DNA of 41,299 nt from positions 1 to 41,299 of the forward strand of contig CAZNEI010000021.1 in NCBI GenBank assembly GCA_964572045.1, in the 5' to 3' direction. Under the pieces are notes generated by a model, which worked only from the letters and a program-made list of their open reading frames with translations, was not told the origin of the DNA and did not search any database. Of the stretch, positions 26,546 through 35,851 are shown piece after piece. Numbering within the stretch: position 1 is the first letter of the stretch; every line of letters begins with the position of its first letter. Both the position numbers and the translations under genes were made by a program. Source of the stretch: CBDCKR01 sp964572045 (lineage in GTDB: Bacteria; Gemmatimonadota; Gemmatimonadetes; Longimicrobiales; Gaopeijiaceae).

Positions 26546-27418
26546 TCACACCCGCTCGATGACGGGACGGCCAAAGAGGCCGTAGGGGCGCACCATCAGA
26601 ATCACGATAAGCGCGACGAAGGGCACTACGAGGTTGAGACCGTGCCCCACGTATCCGCCGGTGTATGCTTCGAGGAGCCCGATGATCGGACCGGCGATGA
26701 CGGCTCCGGCGATCGAGTCCAGTCCTCCAAGGATCACGACGGGAAAGACGCGCAGACCGATCGCGCTGATGTTCTGGCTTACGCCGACGATGTTGCCGAG
26801 CATGACGCCCCCGAGAGCAGCGGAGACGCATGCGAGCGCCCATGCGAGGCCGATCATCCGCTTGACGCTGATCCCCATGCTGAGGGCCGCCTGCTGGTCG
26901 TCGGCGATGGCGCGCATGGCGATGCCGTCGCGCGTGTAGCGGAAGAAGAGGCCAAAGAGTACCAGGACGATCGCCGCGGTCGGTATGAGGACGAGGCGGT
27001 CCATGCCCAGCACGGCGGAGCCCACCGTGATCCCTCCGCCGGGCAGGAACACGGGGAAGGTGCGCGGCTGGGCACCCCAAATCGCGGTCGTGACCGCCCG
27101 AAGCACGCTTGAGAGGCCCACCGTCACCATGATCATCGAGATCACCGGCTGTCCGATGAGAGGCCGTAGGGCGAGGCGCTCGATGAGGAGTCCAAGGCCG
27201 ACGGCGAAAACGAGCGTCACGGCGACCCCGCCGTTCCACGGCAGCCCGAACTGGGCTATCGCCGAGAAAGAGAGGTAGGCGCCGAAGAGAAGCAGCTCGC
27301 CCTGGGCAAAGTTGATGACGTCGCTGGACTTGTAGATCACCACCAAGCCCACCGCCGCCAGAGCGTAGACCATCCCGTTCGAGAGGCCGGAGACCGTCAG
27401 CTGGAGGAAGACGTCCAT
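26546..27418 (-). CDS. livH: HAAT-type ABC permease LivH
   Basis: 290 residues with about eight helices. Hallmarks: GLSNGMVYALAAVGLVVIYKSSDVINFAQGEL at the start, RDGIAMRAIADDQQAALSMGISVKRMIGLAWALA (ATPase-contacting loop) and GGLDSIAGAVIAGPIIGLLEAY, ending VRPYGLFGRPVIERV. Its ATG lies just four bases after the stop of the acyl-CoA synthetase gene and has no strong ribosome site, which points to translational coupling. Confidence 0.94.
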   Translation of the reverse strand: MDVFLQLTVSGLSNGMVYALAAVGLVVIYKSSDVINFAQGELLLFGAYLSFSAIAQFGLPWNGGVAVTLVFAVGLGLLIERLALRPLIGQPVISMIMVTVGLSSVLRAVTTAIWGAQPRTFPVFLPGGGITVGSAVLGMDRLVLIPTAAIVLVLFGLFFRYTRDGIAMRAIADDQQAALSMGISVKRMIGLAWALACVSAALGGVMLGNIVGVSQNISAIGLRVFPVVILGGLDSIAGAVIAGPIIGLLEAYTGGYVGHGLNLVVPFVALIVILMVRPYGLFGRPVIERV

Positions 27419-27422
27419 GGCG

Positions 27423-29372
27423 CTACAGCGTCTCGATCCGCAGCTCGTGTCGCATGGTCGCCGTACGGGCGTCTTGGTAGGTGATCTCGGTTTCGACCGT
27501 GACCCGACCCCCCTCCCCGTAGAGCGCTTCGACCAACTCCCGATACCGCTCCGCGATGTAATGCCGCCGGACCTTGCGCGTCCGCGTCAGCTCGGCGTCG
27601 TCCGCATCCAGCTCTTTGTACAGGAGCAGGAAGCGGCGAATGCGGGCCGCCTCCGGGAGCGTCTCGTTCAGCTTCGAAACCTGGCCTCTCACGAGAGCGT
27701 AGACGTCGGGCTTCTGGGCGAGATCCGTGAAGGTCGTGTATGCAAGCTGGCGACGTTCCGCCCACGTGCCCGTGTTCTCGTAGTCGATCGACACGAGCGC
27801 GGCCACAAAGGGCCAATCCCCCCCGAACACCACGGCCTCCCGAATGTAGGGGCTGAACTTCAACTGGTTCTCGATGAACTGGGGACTGAAGGTGGTGCCG
27901 TCGGCCAGCATCATGACGTCCTTGGCCCGATCGATGACCACCAGATGTCCACGGTCGTCGAAATACCCGGCGTCCCCTGAATGCAGCCACGTGCCCTTCA
28001 ACGCCTCGGCCGTCGCCGACTCGTCCCGGTAATACCCCATGAACACCGCCGGACTCCGCGTCAGGATCTCGCCGTCATCGGCGATTCTCACCTCGGTGGC
28101 GGGAAGAGGCATGCCGACGGTCTGGAAGCGGACGTCGTTGTCCCGGTGAACCACGCTCAAGCCACTCACTTCGGTCTGGCCGTAGAGCTGCTTCAGGTTC
28201 ACGCCCATGGCGTGGAAGAAGCGGAAGACATCCGGTCCCAAGGCGGCGCCTCCCGTATAGGCCCGTCGCACGTGTCGGAGTCCGAGTTGGTCCTTCAGCG
28301 GTATGAGGGTGAGTGCCGAGGCCAACCAGTGCCTCCAGACCAGGCGGAGGCTCGGTACACGCCCGGAGAAGCGGATGTCGGCCATCGCTTTTCCAACCGA
28401 CAAAGACCAGGCGTAGAGGCGGCGCTTGAGCGCGGTCGAATCCTCCATCTTGACCTGCACCTCGGAGACCAGGCTCTCCCAGATGCGGGGGGGAGACACG
28501 ATCGCCCGGGGGCCGATCTCCCTGAGATCCCGGCGCACAGTGCGGGAACCCTCGGGAAAGGCGATGCAAAAGCCTACGGTGAGAGCCCAAGATAGTGTCA
28601 CCATCTGCTCGCCGATCCAAGCAAGCGGAAGGAACGACACGACATCATCCTCGGCCTGCATCGGATCGACCTGCTGGATCTGCTCGGCCATGCTGATCAG
28701 GTTCGTGTGACTGAGCATCGCCAGCTTGGGTCGGCTCGTCGTGCCCGATGTGGTGCAGAGCAGCGCCACTCCGCCTGGCTCGAGAGCCTCCAAGGTCTCC
28801 TGGAAGAGCGCGGGCCTCTCGCGTCCGAGTGCTTCGCCCATCTCCTCCACGCGGGCGAAGAAAAGCAGACGCTCCAGATCATACGACCCGAGTCCCTTCG
28901 CGTCGTGGAACACAACCCACTGGAGCCGCGGCAACGACGGCTCAAGGTCGAGCACCTTGTCCACCTGTTCCTGATCCTCGGCCACCACGAGCCGCGCCCC
29001 CGAGGCCTCCAGGACGTACTGAACTTCGTCGAGCACGCAGTCCTGATAGATGCCCACCGGGACGGCCCCAAGGGCCTGAGCCGCGAGCTCAGCGATCACC
29101 CACTCCGGGCGATTGTCTCCGATGAGGGCGATCGTATCCTCGGGGCCGATGCCCAGCGCACGGAGCCCCAACGAGAACCGCCGGACACGCTCCAAATATT
29201 CGGCCCACGTGATCTCCTGCCAGACCCCGAACTCCTTCTCGCGGAGAGCGACCGCATCGGGGCTGGCGCGCGCGCGCGCCGCGAGGAGTGCCGGAAGAGT
29301 CGCGCCCGTGGGAGAGGCCCTGCACCGTGCCCCGTGCCCTCTGCCCGACCGGCGGGACAGAGAAGTGTTCAT
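27423..29372 (-). CDS. AMP-forming long-chain-type acyl-CoA synthetase
   Basis: 649 residues, the usual size of bacterial long-chain acyl-CoA synthetases of the FadD15/AMP-binding type. ATP P-loop CTTSGTTSRPKLAM (206-219; the common Gly after TT is Ser), LYGQTEVSG (396-404), HSGDAGYFDDRGHLVVIDRAKD (464-485, Asp468 binds the ribose) and FSPQFIENQLKFSPYI near the hinge. It adenylates a carboxylic acid and forms the CoA thioester. Its start overlaps the livG stop as ATGA and it ends four bases before livH, so it is embedded in the transporter operon. Chain length or aromatic preference cannot be read here. Confidence 0.92.
   Translation of the reverse strand: MNTSLSRRSGRGHGARCRASPTGATLPALLAARARASPDAVALREKEFGVWQEITWAEYLERVRRFSLGLRALGIGPEDTIALIGDNRPEWVIAELAAQALGAVPVGIYQDCVLDEVQYVLEASGARLVVAEDQEQVDKVLDLEPSLPRLQWVVFHDAKGLGSYDLERLLFFARVEEMGEALGRERPALFQETLEALEPGGVALLCTTSGTTSRPKLAMLSHTNLISMAEQIQQVDPMQAEDDVVSFLPLAWIGEQMVTLSWALTVGFCIAFPEGSRTVRRDLREIGPRAIVSPPRIWESLVSEVQVKMEDSTALKRRLYAWSLSVGKAMADIRFSGRVPSLRLVWRHWLASALTLIPLKDQLGLRHVRRAYTGGAALGPDVFRFFHAMGVNLKQLYGQTEVSGLSVVHRDNDVRFQTVGMPLPATEVRIADDGEILTRSPAVFMGYYRDESATAEALKGTWLHSGDAGYFDDRGHLVVIDRAKDVMMLADGTTFSPQFIENQLKFSPYIREAVVFGGDWPFVAALVSIDYENTGTWAERRQLAYTTFTDLAQKPDVYALVRGQVSKLNETLPEAARIRRFLLLYKELDADDAELTRTRKVRRHYIAERYRELVEALYGEGGRVTVETEITYQDARTATMRHELRIETL
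29369..29372 (-). promoter_or_regulatory. ATGA start/stop overlap coupling livG and the acyl-CoA synthetase
   Basis: Read on the minus strand, ATGA holds the ATG of the synthetase and the TGA of livG. Four-base overlaps of this type are classical sites of translational coupling. With the four-base gap to livH, it argues that transporter and ligase are made in fixed proportion. Confidence 0.85.
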
Positions 29373-30154
29373 CCGCTCCCCCCACCCAAGGCGGGCTCGT
29401 CGCCCAGGTACGCCTCGATCACCATCGGGTCTGCCACGACCTTGTCCGGGGTCCCCTCGGCGATCTTCCGCCCGAAGTCCAACACGGTCACGTGGTCGGA
29501 GATGTCCATGACCACGTCCATGTCATGGTCGATTACGATCGGGGTCACGCCCCATTCCTCGTTCACATCCAGCACGTAACGAGCGAGCGATTCCTTCTCC
29601 TCGGAGTTCATGCCGGCCATCGGCTCGTCGAGAAGCAGAAAGGCCGGCCGCAGGGCCAGGGCCCTGCCCAGCTCGACGAGCTTCTGCTGACCATACGCGA
29701 GATTCCCGACACGGCTGCGGCGGATCGATTGAAGCTCGAGAAAGTCGATGATCCGCTCCACAGCCTCTCGCTGCTCGATCTCCCGACGCTGCTGGCGTCC
29801 CCAGTAGAAGCCGCAGCTCAGGACGCCTCCGTTCATGCGAGCGTGGCGCCCCAGCATCAGGTTGTCCAGAACGGTCATGTGCTTGAAAAGCTCGATGTTC
29901 TGGAAGGTCCGGGCGATGCCAAGCCGAGCGATCCGGTGCGGAGGCAGACGATCGACTGGGTGGGTCGTCCCGGACTCGTCGGTCAACGTAATGGCGCCCC
30001 GCTGCGGCCTGTACAACCCGGTCAGGCAATTCAGCAGGCTGGTCTTGCCTGCTCCGTTGGGGCCGATCAGAGCATGAACAGACCCGCTACGGAACACCAC
30101 GCTGACGTCGTCGAGGGCAGTCACTCCACCGAAGCGGAGCGTAAGTCCCTCCAC
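29369..30154 (-). CDS. livG: HAAT-type ABC transporter ATPase LivG
   Basis: 261 residues from the GTG at 30154, which has AGAGG five bases upstream. Walker A GPNGAGKT (31-38), QNIELFKHMTVLDNL, signature LAYGQQ (151-156, the LivG form), Walker B FLLLDE (171-176) and H-loop IDHD (His209). The upstream in-frame residues LEVR also look like family sequence, yet no ATG, GTG or TTG precedes them closely; either the GTG is right or a rare start is used. It is the first gene of the operon and partner of LivF. The stop overlaps the synthetase start (ATGA). Confidence 0.9.
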   Translation of the reverse strand: MEGLTLRFGGVTALDDVSVVFRSGSVHALIGPNGAGKTSLLNCLTGLYRPQRGAITLTDESGTTHPVDRLPPHRIARLGIARTFQNIELFKHMTVLDNLMLGRHARMNGGVLSCGFYWGRQQRREIEQREAVERIIDFLELQSIRRSRVGNLAYGQQKLVELGRALALRPAFLLLDEPMAGMNSEEKESLARYVLDVNEEWGVTPIVIDHDMDVVMDISDHVTVLDFGRKIAEGTPDKVVADPMVIEAYLGDEPALGGGSG

Positions 30155-30732
30155 GCGGACCTCTAGCCGTGCACTCCCGTGAGATTCGGTGACGATGAGC
30201 CCACTCCAGGCCGGTGATCCCCGGGCGCCCGTTACGCGCGGCCTCTTCCTCCGAAGATACGAAGGCTCGGGGCAATCCGCGCGGGCAACGAGGGGCGTCG
30301 GGGCGCGAAGGGCCGTGCGGGAAGCATCCCACGAGTCGTCTCCAGTGGGTGCGGACAAACCGACCGCCGGGGCCCCGTTGGATGGGGGGGGCCGTGCGGC
30401 TCCGACCCGGTCCAGGCTTCTTGGGGCACACCGAGCGCGCTGCCGCTGGGCCCCAAGCGAAAGGGAGAGTGCTGAATGCGGACAACCGCCGGCTCGGGGC
30501 ATTCCGCTAGCGCCGGCGAGGCCTTGGCCCCGTTGGAGAATAGGATCCGACCCCTCATTTCAGACCCCCGCAACGTCCTGCGGACCGTCCACCTCAGCGA
30601 ATCGGCCACCGCACCCGCGCCATCCGACGGAACGAGAACTCGGGCTTCGATGACCCCGTGCGCAGCCCCCTTCATCTTAGGCCGTGTCCCGTTCTGGGGC
30701 GAGCCGGGCAGCGGAGAGGGGGCCGCGAGCCT
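30155..30732. other. Long intergenic region upstream of the liv operon
   Basis: About 580 bases with no gene I can support. Reading frames present on both strands are Arg/Pro/Gly-rich and unlike any family I know. It must contain the liv operon promoter and any regulator site, but I see no TTGACA/TATAAT-type pair or clear palindrome on the minus strand. The livG frame remains open through much of it without family-like sequence. Confidence 0.45.
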
Positions 30733-31704
30733 TCAATACTGCGAGTCCGAGGGTCTCTTCTCGCCAGCCGGCACAGTGAGCGCCAGCCGATTCTCACTAG
30801 GTGGCAGCGCGCAGGTGGAAAACGCCGTGAAGACGCAGGGGGGGTTGTAGGCGCGATTGAAGTCGATCGTCGTCCAGCCGTCCTCGCCGGCGAGTGGCGC
30901 GCCCAGATACCGGCCTCCCTGATAGGTGGAAGACGTGGCAGTCGAATCCCACATCAGGATGAAGTACCGCGAAGCCTCCGGGCCGGCTACGGCGATCAGG
31001 CGATGCTCCCGGGCGTTCCGTCGGAAGACCAGCTCCCCCGGTGTCTCGTACTCGATCGTCCCGTTGACGACGTCCCAGAGCGGCAGGGGCCGGGGCTCGG
31101 AATAGGGCTCGAAGCGCGCTTTGACACGCCACGCAGGGTCCACGGGAAAGTACTCCGGGAGCTGAAAGGACTCCCTCTTCGGATGATCCCGGTCCCACGT
31201 ACGGAGCCATAGTCGATCCGTGCCGGGTTCTCCATGGATGCGCATCCCCAACGAGCCCAGCCTGAGTATGGTGGTGGAGTCCGTCCGGTCGCTGTGGAGA
31301 GCCATCTCCTCGGTGAGGGTGACGATGCTCTCCTCCCCATCCTCCCCAGCCTCCGCGACGTGCTGGAGGTCGTCGGAGCGAGGTTCGAGCCGAATCTCCT
31401 GGCCGGACCTGTGGAGCGTGCCGGCCAGGGGTGGCGAGTCCTCCGGCGGCAGGACGATCCCCAGCTCCGGATCGGATCCGAACGACGTGGCCCCCTCAGG
31501 TAGTTCCCACAGGCCGTTCCACAGAACCGAGCCCCCGGACGGGCTCACCAAGCGGTTACGCCGGTTCGTCCGCCACTCGTCGTGCTCACTCCCAAAGGAC
31601 TCCGGGTCCACGGGCTCCGGCTCAGGCCATTCAGCCATCGGACAGCCTTGTGCGAAGAGCACGGCGAGGGCGATGCCGAGGCTCGGCGGGTTCGATCGAA
31701 TCAT
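30733..31704 (-). CDS. DUF1684 lipoprotein
   Basis: 323 residues from the ATG at 31704. The signal (PSLGIALAVLFAQGC) ends in a lipobox-like AQGC (Cys21). The mature part has the DUF1684 pattern: SEHDEWRTNRRNRLVSPSG, LWNGLWELPEGATSFGSDPELGIVLP, then the strong C-terminal block IEYETPGELVFRRN, TYQGGRYLGAPL, TTIDFNRAYNPPCVFTAFSTCALPPSENRLALTVPAGEK. The function of DUF1684 is unknown; the conserved Asn/Pro/Cys block looks like a binding or active site. The ribosome site is weak. A GTG six bases upstream (31710) is an alternative start. It is separated from the liv operon by about 580 bases. Confidence 0.85.
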   Translation of the reverse strand: MIRSNPPSLGIALAVLFAQGCPMAEWPEPEPVDPESFGSEHDEWRTNRRNRLVSPSGGSVLWNGLWELPEGATSFGSDPELGIVLPPEDSPPLAGTLHRSGQEIRLEPRSDDLQHVAEAGEDGEESIVTLTEEMALHSDRTDSTTILRLGSLGMRIHGEPGTDRLWLRTWDRDHPKRESFQLPEYFPVDPAWRVKARFEPYSEPRPLPLWDVVNGTIEYETPGELVFRRNAREHRLIAVAGPEASRYFILMWDSTATSSTYQGGRYLGAPLAGEDGWTTIDFNRAYNPPCVFTAFSTCALPPSENRLALTVPAGEKRPSDSQY

Positions 31705-32117
31705 GATCACAGCGGTTTTCTTCGGACGATTGGCGCGAGGACCGACTGCCAACGTCGTCCCAGATCGCCGGAAACGCAAAGGCGACGAGAGCTCGGTGGC
31801 GGCCCCCCACGCTCCAGGGTGAGGGTCGCTGCAGCCCCGGGGCCGGTCCGCCGGCGTATTGTGCCTCTTGAGCGGGAGTGACCTTCGCCCGTGCTCTGGC
31901 GCCCAGGGTCGGACGGGCCGGTGGCCGGACCGCAAGGGTCGGCACGATGCTTGTGGCGTCCCTTCCTCCAGCGGCATGTTGAGAGCTGTATGATTCCGCC
32001 CGCCGACTCCCCGAGACCAGAGCGGGAGGACTAGGGCACGCCCGACATCGTCGATCCGCGGCCCGGCACCGGCCCACCGGTGCTTGGGCGAACAGGGAGA
32101 AAGGCACTCCGACCAAC
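31705..32117. other. Divergent intergenic region before the FAD oxidoreductase gene
   Basis: About 410 bases between the divergent DUF1684 and oxidoreductase genes. I see no supportable gene, no perfect inverted repeat and no consensus promoter. A TTGGCA on the minus strand near 31755 lacks a -10 at the right distance. Confidence 0.4.
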
Positions 32118-33255
32118 TTGAGCAAGACTACCACCGACGTCGTCGTCATCGGCGCCGGCATCGTCGGCGCCTCCTCGGCGTGGCACCTCGCGTCTCGCGG
32201 GCTACGCGTGATCGTCCTCGAAAAAGACTCGGCTCCCGCCATGGGCTCGACCGGAAAGAGCGCCGCTGGCGTAAGGGTGCAGTTCACGACCGAGGCCAAC
32301 ATCCGGATGTCGATGTACTCGCTGCCGATCTACCGTCAGTTTGTCGAGCGCTACGGGCATGATGTCGGATATCAAGACATCGGGTATCTCCTCCTGGTGC
32401 CTCAAGGAAGGTGGGAGGCGCATCTTCAGGCGGTCGAGCTGCAGAGAGGCTTGGGCGCCCCGGTCGAGGTCCTGAGTCCCGACGACGCCCGGCGGTACGT
32501 GAGCTTCGCGACCGAAGGACTCGCGGGAGCAACCTACGGTCCGTGGGACGGGGTGATCGATCCGCACGCGGCGACCTACGCCTGGGTCTCGATGGGGAAG
32601 CAGCTGGGCGTTACCTACCGACTACGCTCGCCGGTGACAGGGATCGAGCGCCTCGAAGACGGATGGGTCGTCCGGAGCGGCGACATGGCTGTCCACTCGG
32701 GGCACGTCGTGAATGCCGCGGGCGCGTGGTCGGCGCACGTGGGCCAGCTCGCCGGCCTCAAGGTGCCCGTCGGGCCCAAGCGCATCCAGATCTTCCTCAG
32801 CGCACCGATCGAAGACGGGCGCACCTACCCGCTCACGATCGACCTGGCGACAGGCGTCTATCTTCGAAGCGAGGGGAACCGCATCCTCTTCGGACGCGAC
32901 GACCTCGATCAGGCATTCGGATTCACCGAGGGGATGGATTGGGGCTGGCTGGAGCGCGTCCTGATCACCGGGGTCGAACGCTATCCGTGGTGGGAGGACC
33001 TGGGGGTCGACCGGAGGGGGAGCTGGTGGGGGTACTACGCCGTGTCTCCCGACAATAGCCCTGTCATCTGCCCGAATCCGGGGGACTCGGCCTGGATTGA
33101 CGCCTGCGGCTTCTCCGGGCACGGGATCATGCACGCGCCCGCGACNNNNNNNNNNGGAGTTCATCGCCGACGGAGACGCACACACCCTGGACATGAGACC
33201 GTTCCGCCACGACCGCTTCGCTGAAGGCGTGGCTGTCGAAGCGAATGTCTTCTGA
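32118..33255 (+). CDS. DAO-family FAD-dependent oxidoreductase, interrupted by an assembly gap
   Basis: About 378-380 residues, starting at a TTG. An N-terminal Rossmann motif VVVIGAGIVGASSAWHLASRG with LEKD binds FAD; further family strings are GSTGKSAAGVRVQF, VVNAAGAWSAHVGQLAG, RGSWWGYYAVSPDNSPVICP and ACGFSGHGIMHAPAT. These place it with sarcosine oxidase beta subunit-like and glycine/dimethylglycine oxidases, which oxidise secondary or tertiary amines. Ten Ns (33146-33155) break it. After them the right reading is one frame over: EFIADGDAHTLDMRPFRHDRF to the TGA at 33255. The gap length is a placeholder; by family spacing about 12-15 bases are missing. The gene itself is probably intact. 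Confidence 0.85.
33146..33155. other. Ten-N assembly gap
   Basis: The only ambiguous bases in the window. The codons on either side are in different frames (GCG at 33141 is in the gene frame; GAG at 33157 is shifted by one), so the true length cannot be ten. Confidence 0.98.
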
Positions 33256-33365
33256 CCGCCGTCTCGGACAAGGGTGCCCTTCGTCGGCAGGGACCCCAAG
33301 GCTCCTAGAGGGCCACTCGTCGAGGTGGAGAGCCTACATGGGCCACCGAGCGGGGGCCCCCTCGC

Positions 33366-35414
33366 CTAGTCCGACTCTGGCAGTCGGAGCGCCACCAAGC
33401 GACCGGGCTGTCCAACCTGAACCACAATGTGCTGCCGTCCCTCGTGCATATAGGTCATCATCCCGTACTGGCCCGGCGACGGCAGTTCCACCTCTGCAAC
33501 GAACTCCCCGGTGCGTTTGTCGTAGGCGTTGAGCACCGGGGGTCCGCTGGAACCCTCGGTGGCATAGAGGAGGTCGCCCGCGACCATTTGGATGGAGCTT
33601 CCTCCTCCACCGGTCCTCGAGAGGTCGATTCCCTGGAGGGCCGGGTGGTCCTTCACCGGGTCCGGGGTGTCTCCGATCGGAATCCACCAGATCCGCTCGC
33701 CCGTGTTCATGTCATAGGCCGAGAGACGTGTGTAAGGCGGCTTCCAGATCGGAAGCCCCTGCACCCGCGGCATCCCTCCTCCCGGGCCCGCGACCCACTC
33801 CGAGATCGTGCTACCGGTCGTCTTCGGGTTGTCCGGCTCGTCCGCCTGGTGGCCGGGGATCACAAAGCCCCCGCTGCAGCGGCGCGAGGATGGCACATAC
33901 ATGATGCCGGTCGTCGGGTCCATCGTCGCCGGATTAGTAATGTTGAGGCCGCCGTAACAGCGGATGTTGTCCTCAACGCCGGTGTTGTGATCCACCTGGA
34001 GCCGGGGCAAGAACGGGCCCCCGACCCGGTACTGGCTCATGATCTCCAAGGCCTCGGCCCGGAGCTCGGGTGTGAAGTCGATCACGTCCTCCTCGGGAAG
34101 GCCGAGGGGCTCGAAGGGCTCGGGCCAGGTGGGAATCGGCTGGGTCGGTGCGGTCCAGTTCCCGGGGAGTTCGGTCTGAGGCACGGGCACTTCTTCGATC
34201 GGCCAAATCGGCTCACCCGTCTCCCGATTGAAGGCGAAGATGAGTCCGGTCTTCGTGGTCTGGATCACCGCCGGAACCTGTGCCCCGCTCACCTCGAGAT
34301 CCGCGATGATGGGGACGTTCGGGAGGTCGTAGTTCCACTGGTCGTTGTGAACGGTCTGGAAGTGCCAGACTCTCTCCCCAGTCTCGACGTCCAGCGCGAT
34401 GACGCTCGTGCCGAATAGATTATTCCCCGGCCGGAAACCCCCAAAGTAGTCGATGGTCGGAGGATTGGTCGGGATGTAGACGATCCCCCGCTCGCGATCC
34501 GCCGACATGGGCGCCCACGACGACACGTCCCCGGTCCACTGCCAGGCATCGTTGAGCCACGTCTCGTGGCCGGCTTCTCCCGGCCTCGGGATGACGTGGA
34601 ACTTCCACTTGAAGTCCCCGGTCCTTGCGTCGTAGGCGAGAATGTCTCCCGGCACGTTCTCGACACGAGTCTGGTTGTAGCCCTGCTCCGCGGAGTTCCC
34701 CACGACGACCACGTCGTCCACCACGATCGGCGGCGAGGAGGTGGTGATGAACCCGAGCTCCCGGGGGATTCCGTAGTCCGGATCGTACGGCTCGTCCAGA
34801 CTCTGCCACGGCCCCCAGTCGGCGACGAGGTCAGGGATCATATCCACGGCGCCGGCCTCCCCGAACCCCTCGAGCGGCACGGGCATGCCGAACCCCTCGA
34901 GTGGCCGACCGGTCTTGGCGTCCAACGCGTGAAGGAAATAGGCTGGCGACGTATAGTAGATCACGCCGCGACCGTCGATTTCGGCGTAGGCGACACCCTT
35001 TCCGTAGTTCTGCCTCATCGACCGCTCCCACCGAGTGGTGTGCGGCTCTCGATACGTCCAGAGCGTCTCCCCCGTCCCAGGGTCGATGGCGGCCACCGTG
35101 CGGCGCTGGCCAGCCACGGTGTAGAGGATGCCGTCCACGTACGTCGGCGTAGACTTCATCTGGTAGTCCACCTCGGGACCGAAGTTGTCGGCACGCCAGA
35201 TCCAGGCGACTTCCAGGTCGCCCACGTTGGCAGCGCCTATCTCGTTCGCTGGCGAGTAGCGGGTTCCCCAGGAGTCCGCGCTCTGGTAGCGCCACTCTCC
35301 GTGTGGGTTTCCACGATCCTGTGCACGTCCGAGCACTGGCGTTGCCAGAAGCCCGGCGAGCACAAATGCCGCGCCAACCGCCTGCCGAGAGAGCGTACGG
35401 AATGAAGCAGACAT
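33366..35414 (-). CDS. Periplasmic PQQ-type quinoprotein dehydrogenase
   Basis: 682 residues from the ATG at 35414, with GAGG at good spacing; signal peptide to GRA-QD. The mature protein is an eight-bladed quinoprotein propeller of the glucose/alcohol dehydrogenase family: GEWRYQSADSWGTRYSPANEI, VAAIDPGTGETLWTYR, SPPIVVDDVVVVGNS, the active-site region WHFQTVHNDQWNYDLPNVP with the conserved Asp, TGLIFAFNRETGEPIW, GGLNITNPATMDPTTG and GPPVLNAYDKRTGEFV. It should oxidise a sugar or alcohol in the periplasm and pass electrons to the respiratory chain. No transmembrane anchor (as in membrane glucose dehydrogenase) and no C-terminal haem-binding CxxCH are seen, so a separate cytochrome is needed. 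No pqq synthesis genes are in the window. Confidence 0.92.
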   Translation of the reverse strand: MSASFRTLSRQAVGAAFVLAGLLATPVLGRAQDRGNPHGEWRYQSADSWGTRYSPANEIGAANVGDLEVAWIWRADNFGPEVDYQMKSTPTYVDGILYTVAGQRRTVAAIDPGTGETLWTYREPHTTRWERSMRQNYGKGVAYAEIDGRGVIYYTSPAYFLHALDAKTGRPLEGFGMPVPLEGFGEAGAVDMIPDLVADWGPWQSLDEPYDPDYGIPRELGFITTSSPPIVVDDVVVVGNSAEQGYNQTRVENVPGDILAYDARTGDFKWKFHVIPRPGEAGHETWLNDAWQWTGDVSSWAPMSADRERGIVYIPTNPPTIDYFGGFRPGNNLFGTSVIALDVETGERVWHFQTVHNDQWNYDLPNVPIIADLEVSGAQVPAVIQTTKTGLIFAFNRETGEPIWPIEEVPVPQTELPGNWTAPTQPIPTWPEPFEPLGLPEEDVIDFTPELRAEALEIMSQYRVGGPFLPRLQVDHNTGVEDNIRCYGGLNITNPATMDPTTGIMYVPSSRRCSGGFVIPGHQADEPDNPKTTGSTISEWVAGPGGGMPRVQGLPIWKPPYTRLSAYDMNTGERIWWIPIGDTPDPVKDHPALQGIDLSRTGGGGSSIQMVAGDLLYATEGSSGPPVLNAYDKRTGEFVAEVELPSPGQYGMMTYMHEGRQHIVVQVGQPGRLVALRLPESD

Positions 35415-35851
35415 GGTTTCCTCACTGCGAGAAGCTGCACACCCGACGACCGGCCGCCCGAGGAGGGGAGGCCCGCCACGGGCCGCCATCCCTGGATCGA
35501 CCCTAGGCAGCCGTCATGGTAGCACGCGGCCGGGGGTTCAGCCAGCGTCGCGGCGAGCCCATCGCCCGCCCGCTCGGCAGCCAAAGGATGGCGTCGCCGA
35601 AGCACTTGGGTCCGGTCGGCGCAAACCGAAGCACCGATCGAGAGGGTCGGGGCGGGCAGCGGGGTTTCGGACGGGCCGGTTGGCGGGAGCCCCCCGCCTT
35701 CCTTGGGATCGAAGAGTTTCGCAGGGAGTCCTCTCCTGGCCCTTCGCGGCTCCGATCTCCATATTGCTCTTTGAATTGGAGCCTTCGAGCACGAATGCGG
35801 CTCGTGCAGCCGGGGATGCGCTTCGTGGATCGGATCACATCGCCGACTAGG
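35415..35851. other. Divergent intergenic region between PQQ dehydrogenase and Lon-domain genes
   Basis: About 440 bases without a supportable gene. The Lon-domain frame is open across most of it but reads as Arg/Pro-rich noise until the signal peptide at 35852. An AT-richer patch around 35758-35780 (ATATTGCTCTTTGAATTGG) is the likeliest promoter area for the plus-strand gene, though no canonical pair can be named. Confidence 0.4.

Noticed and set aside
33352..33361. GGGGGCCCCC palindrome at the end of the PQQ dehydrogenase gene
   Set aside because: It has no loop, lies next to the stop codon, and can arise easily in GC-rich sequence; no T-run follows.
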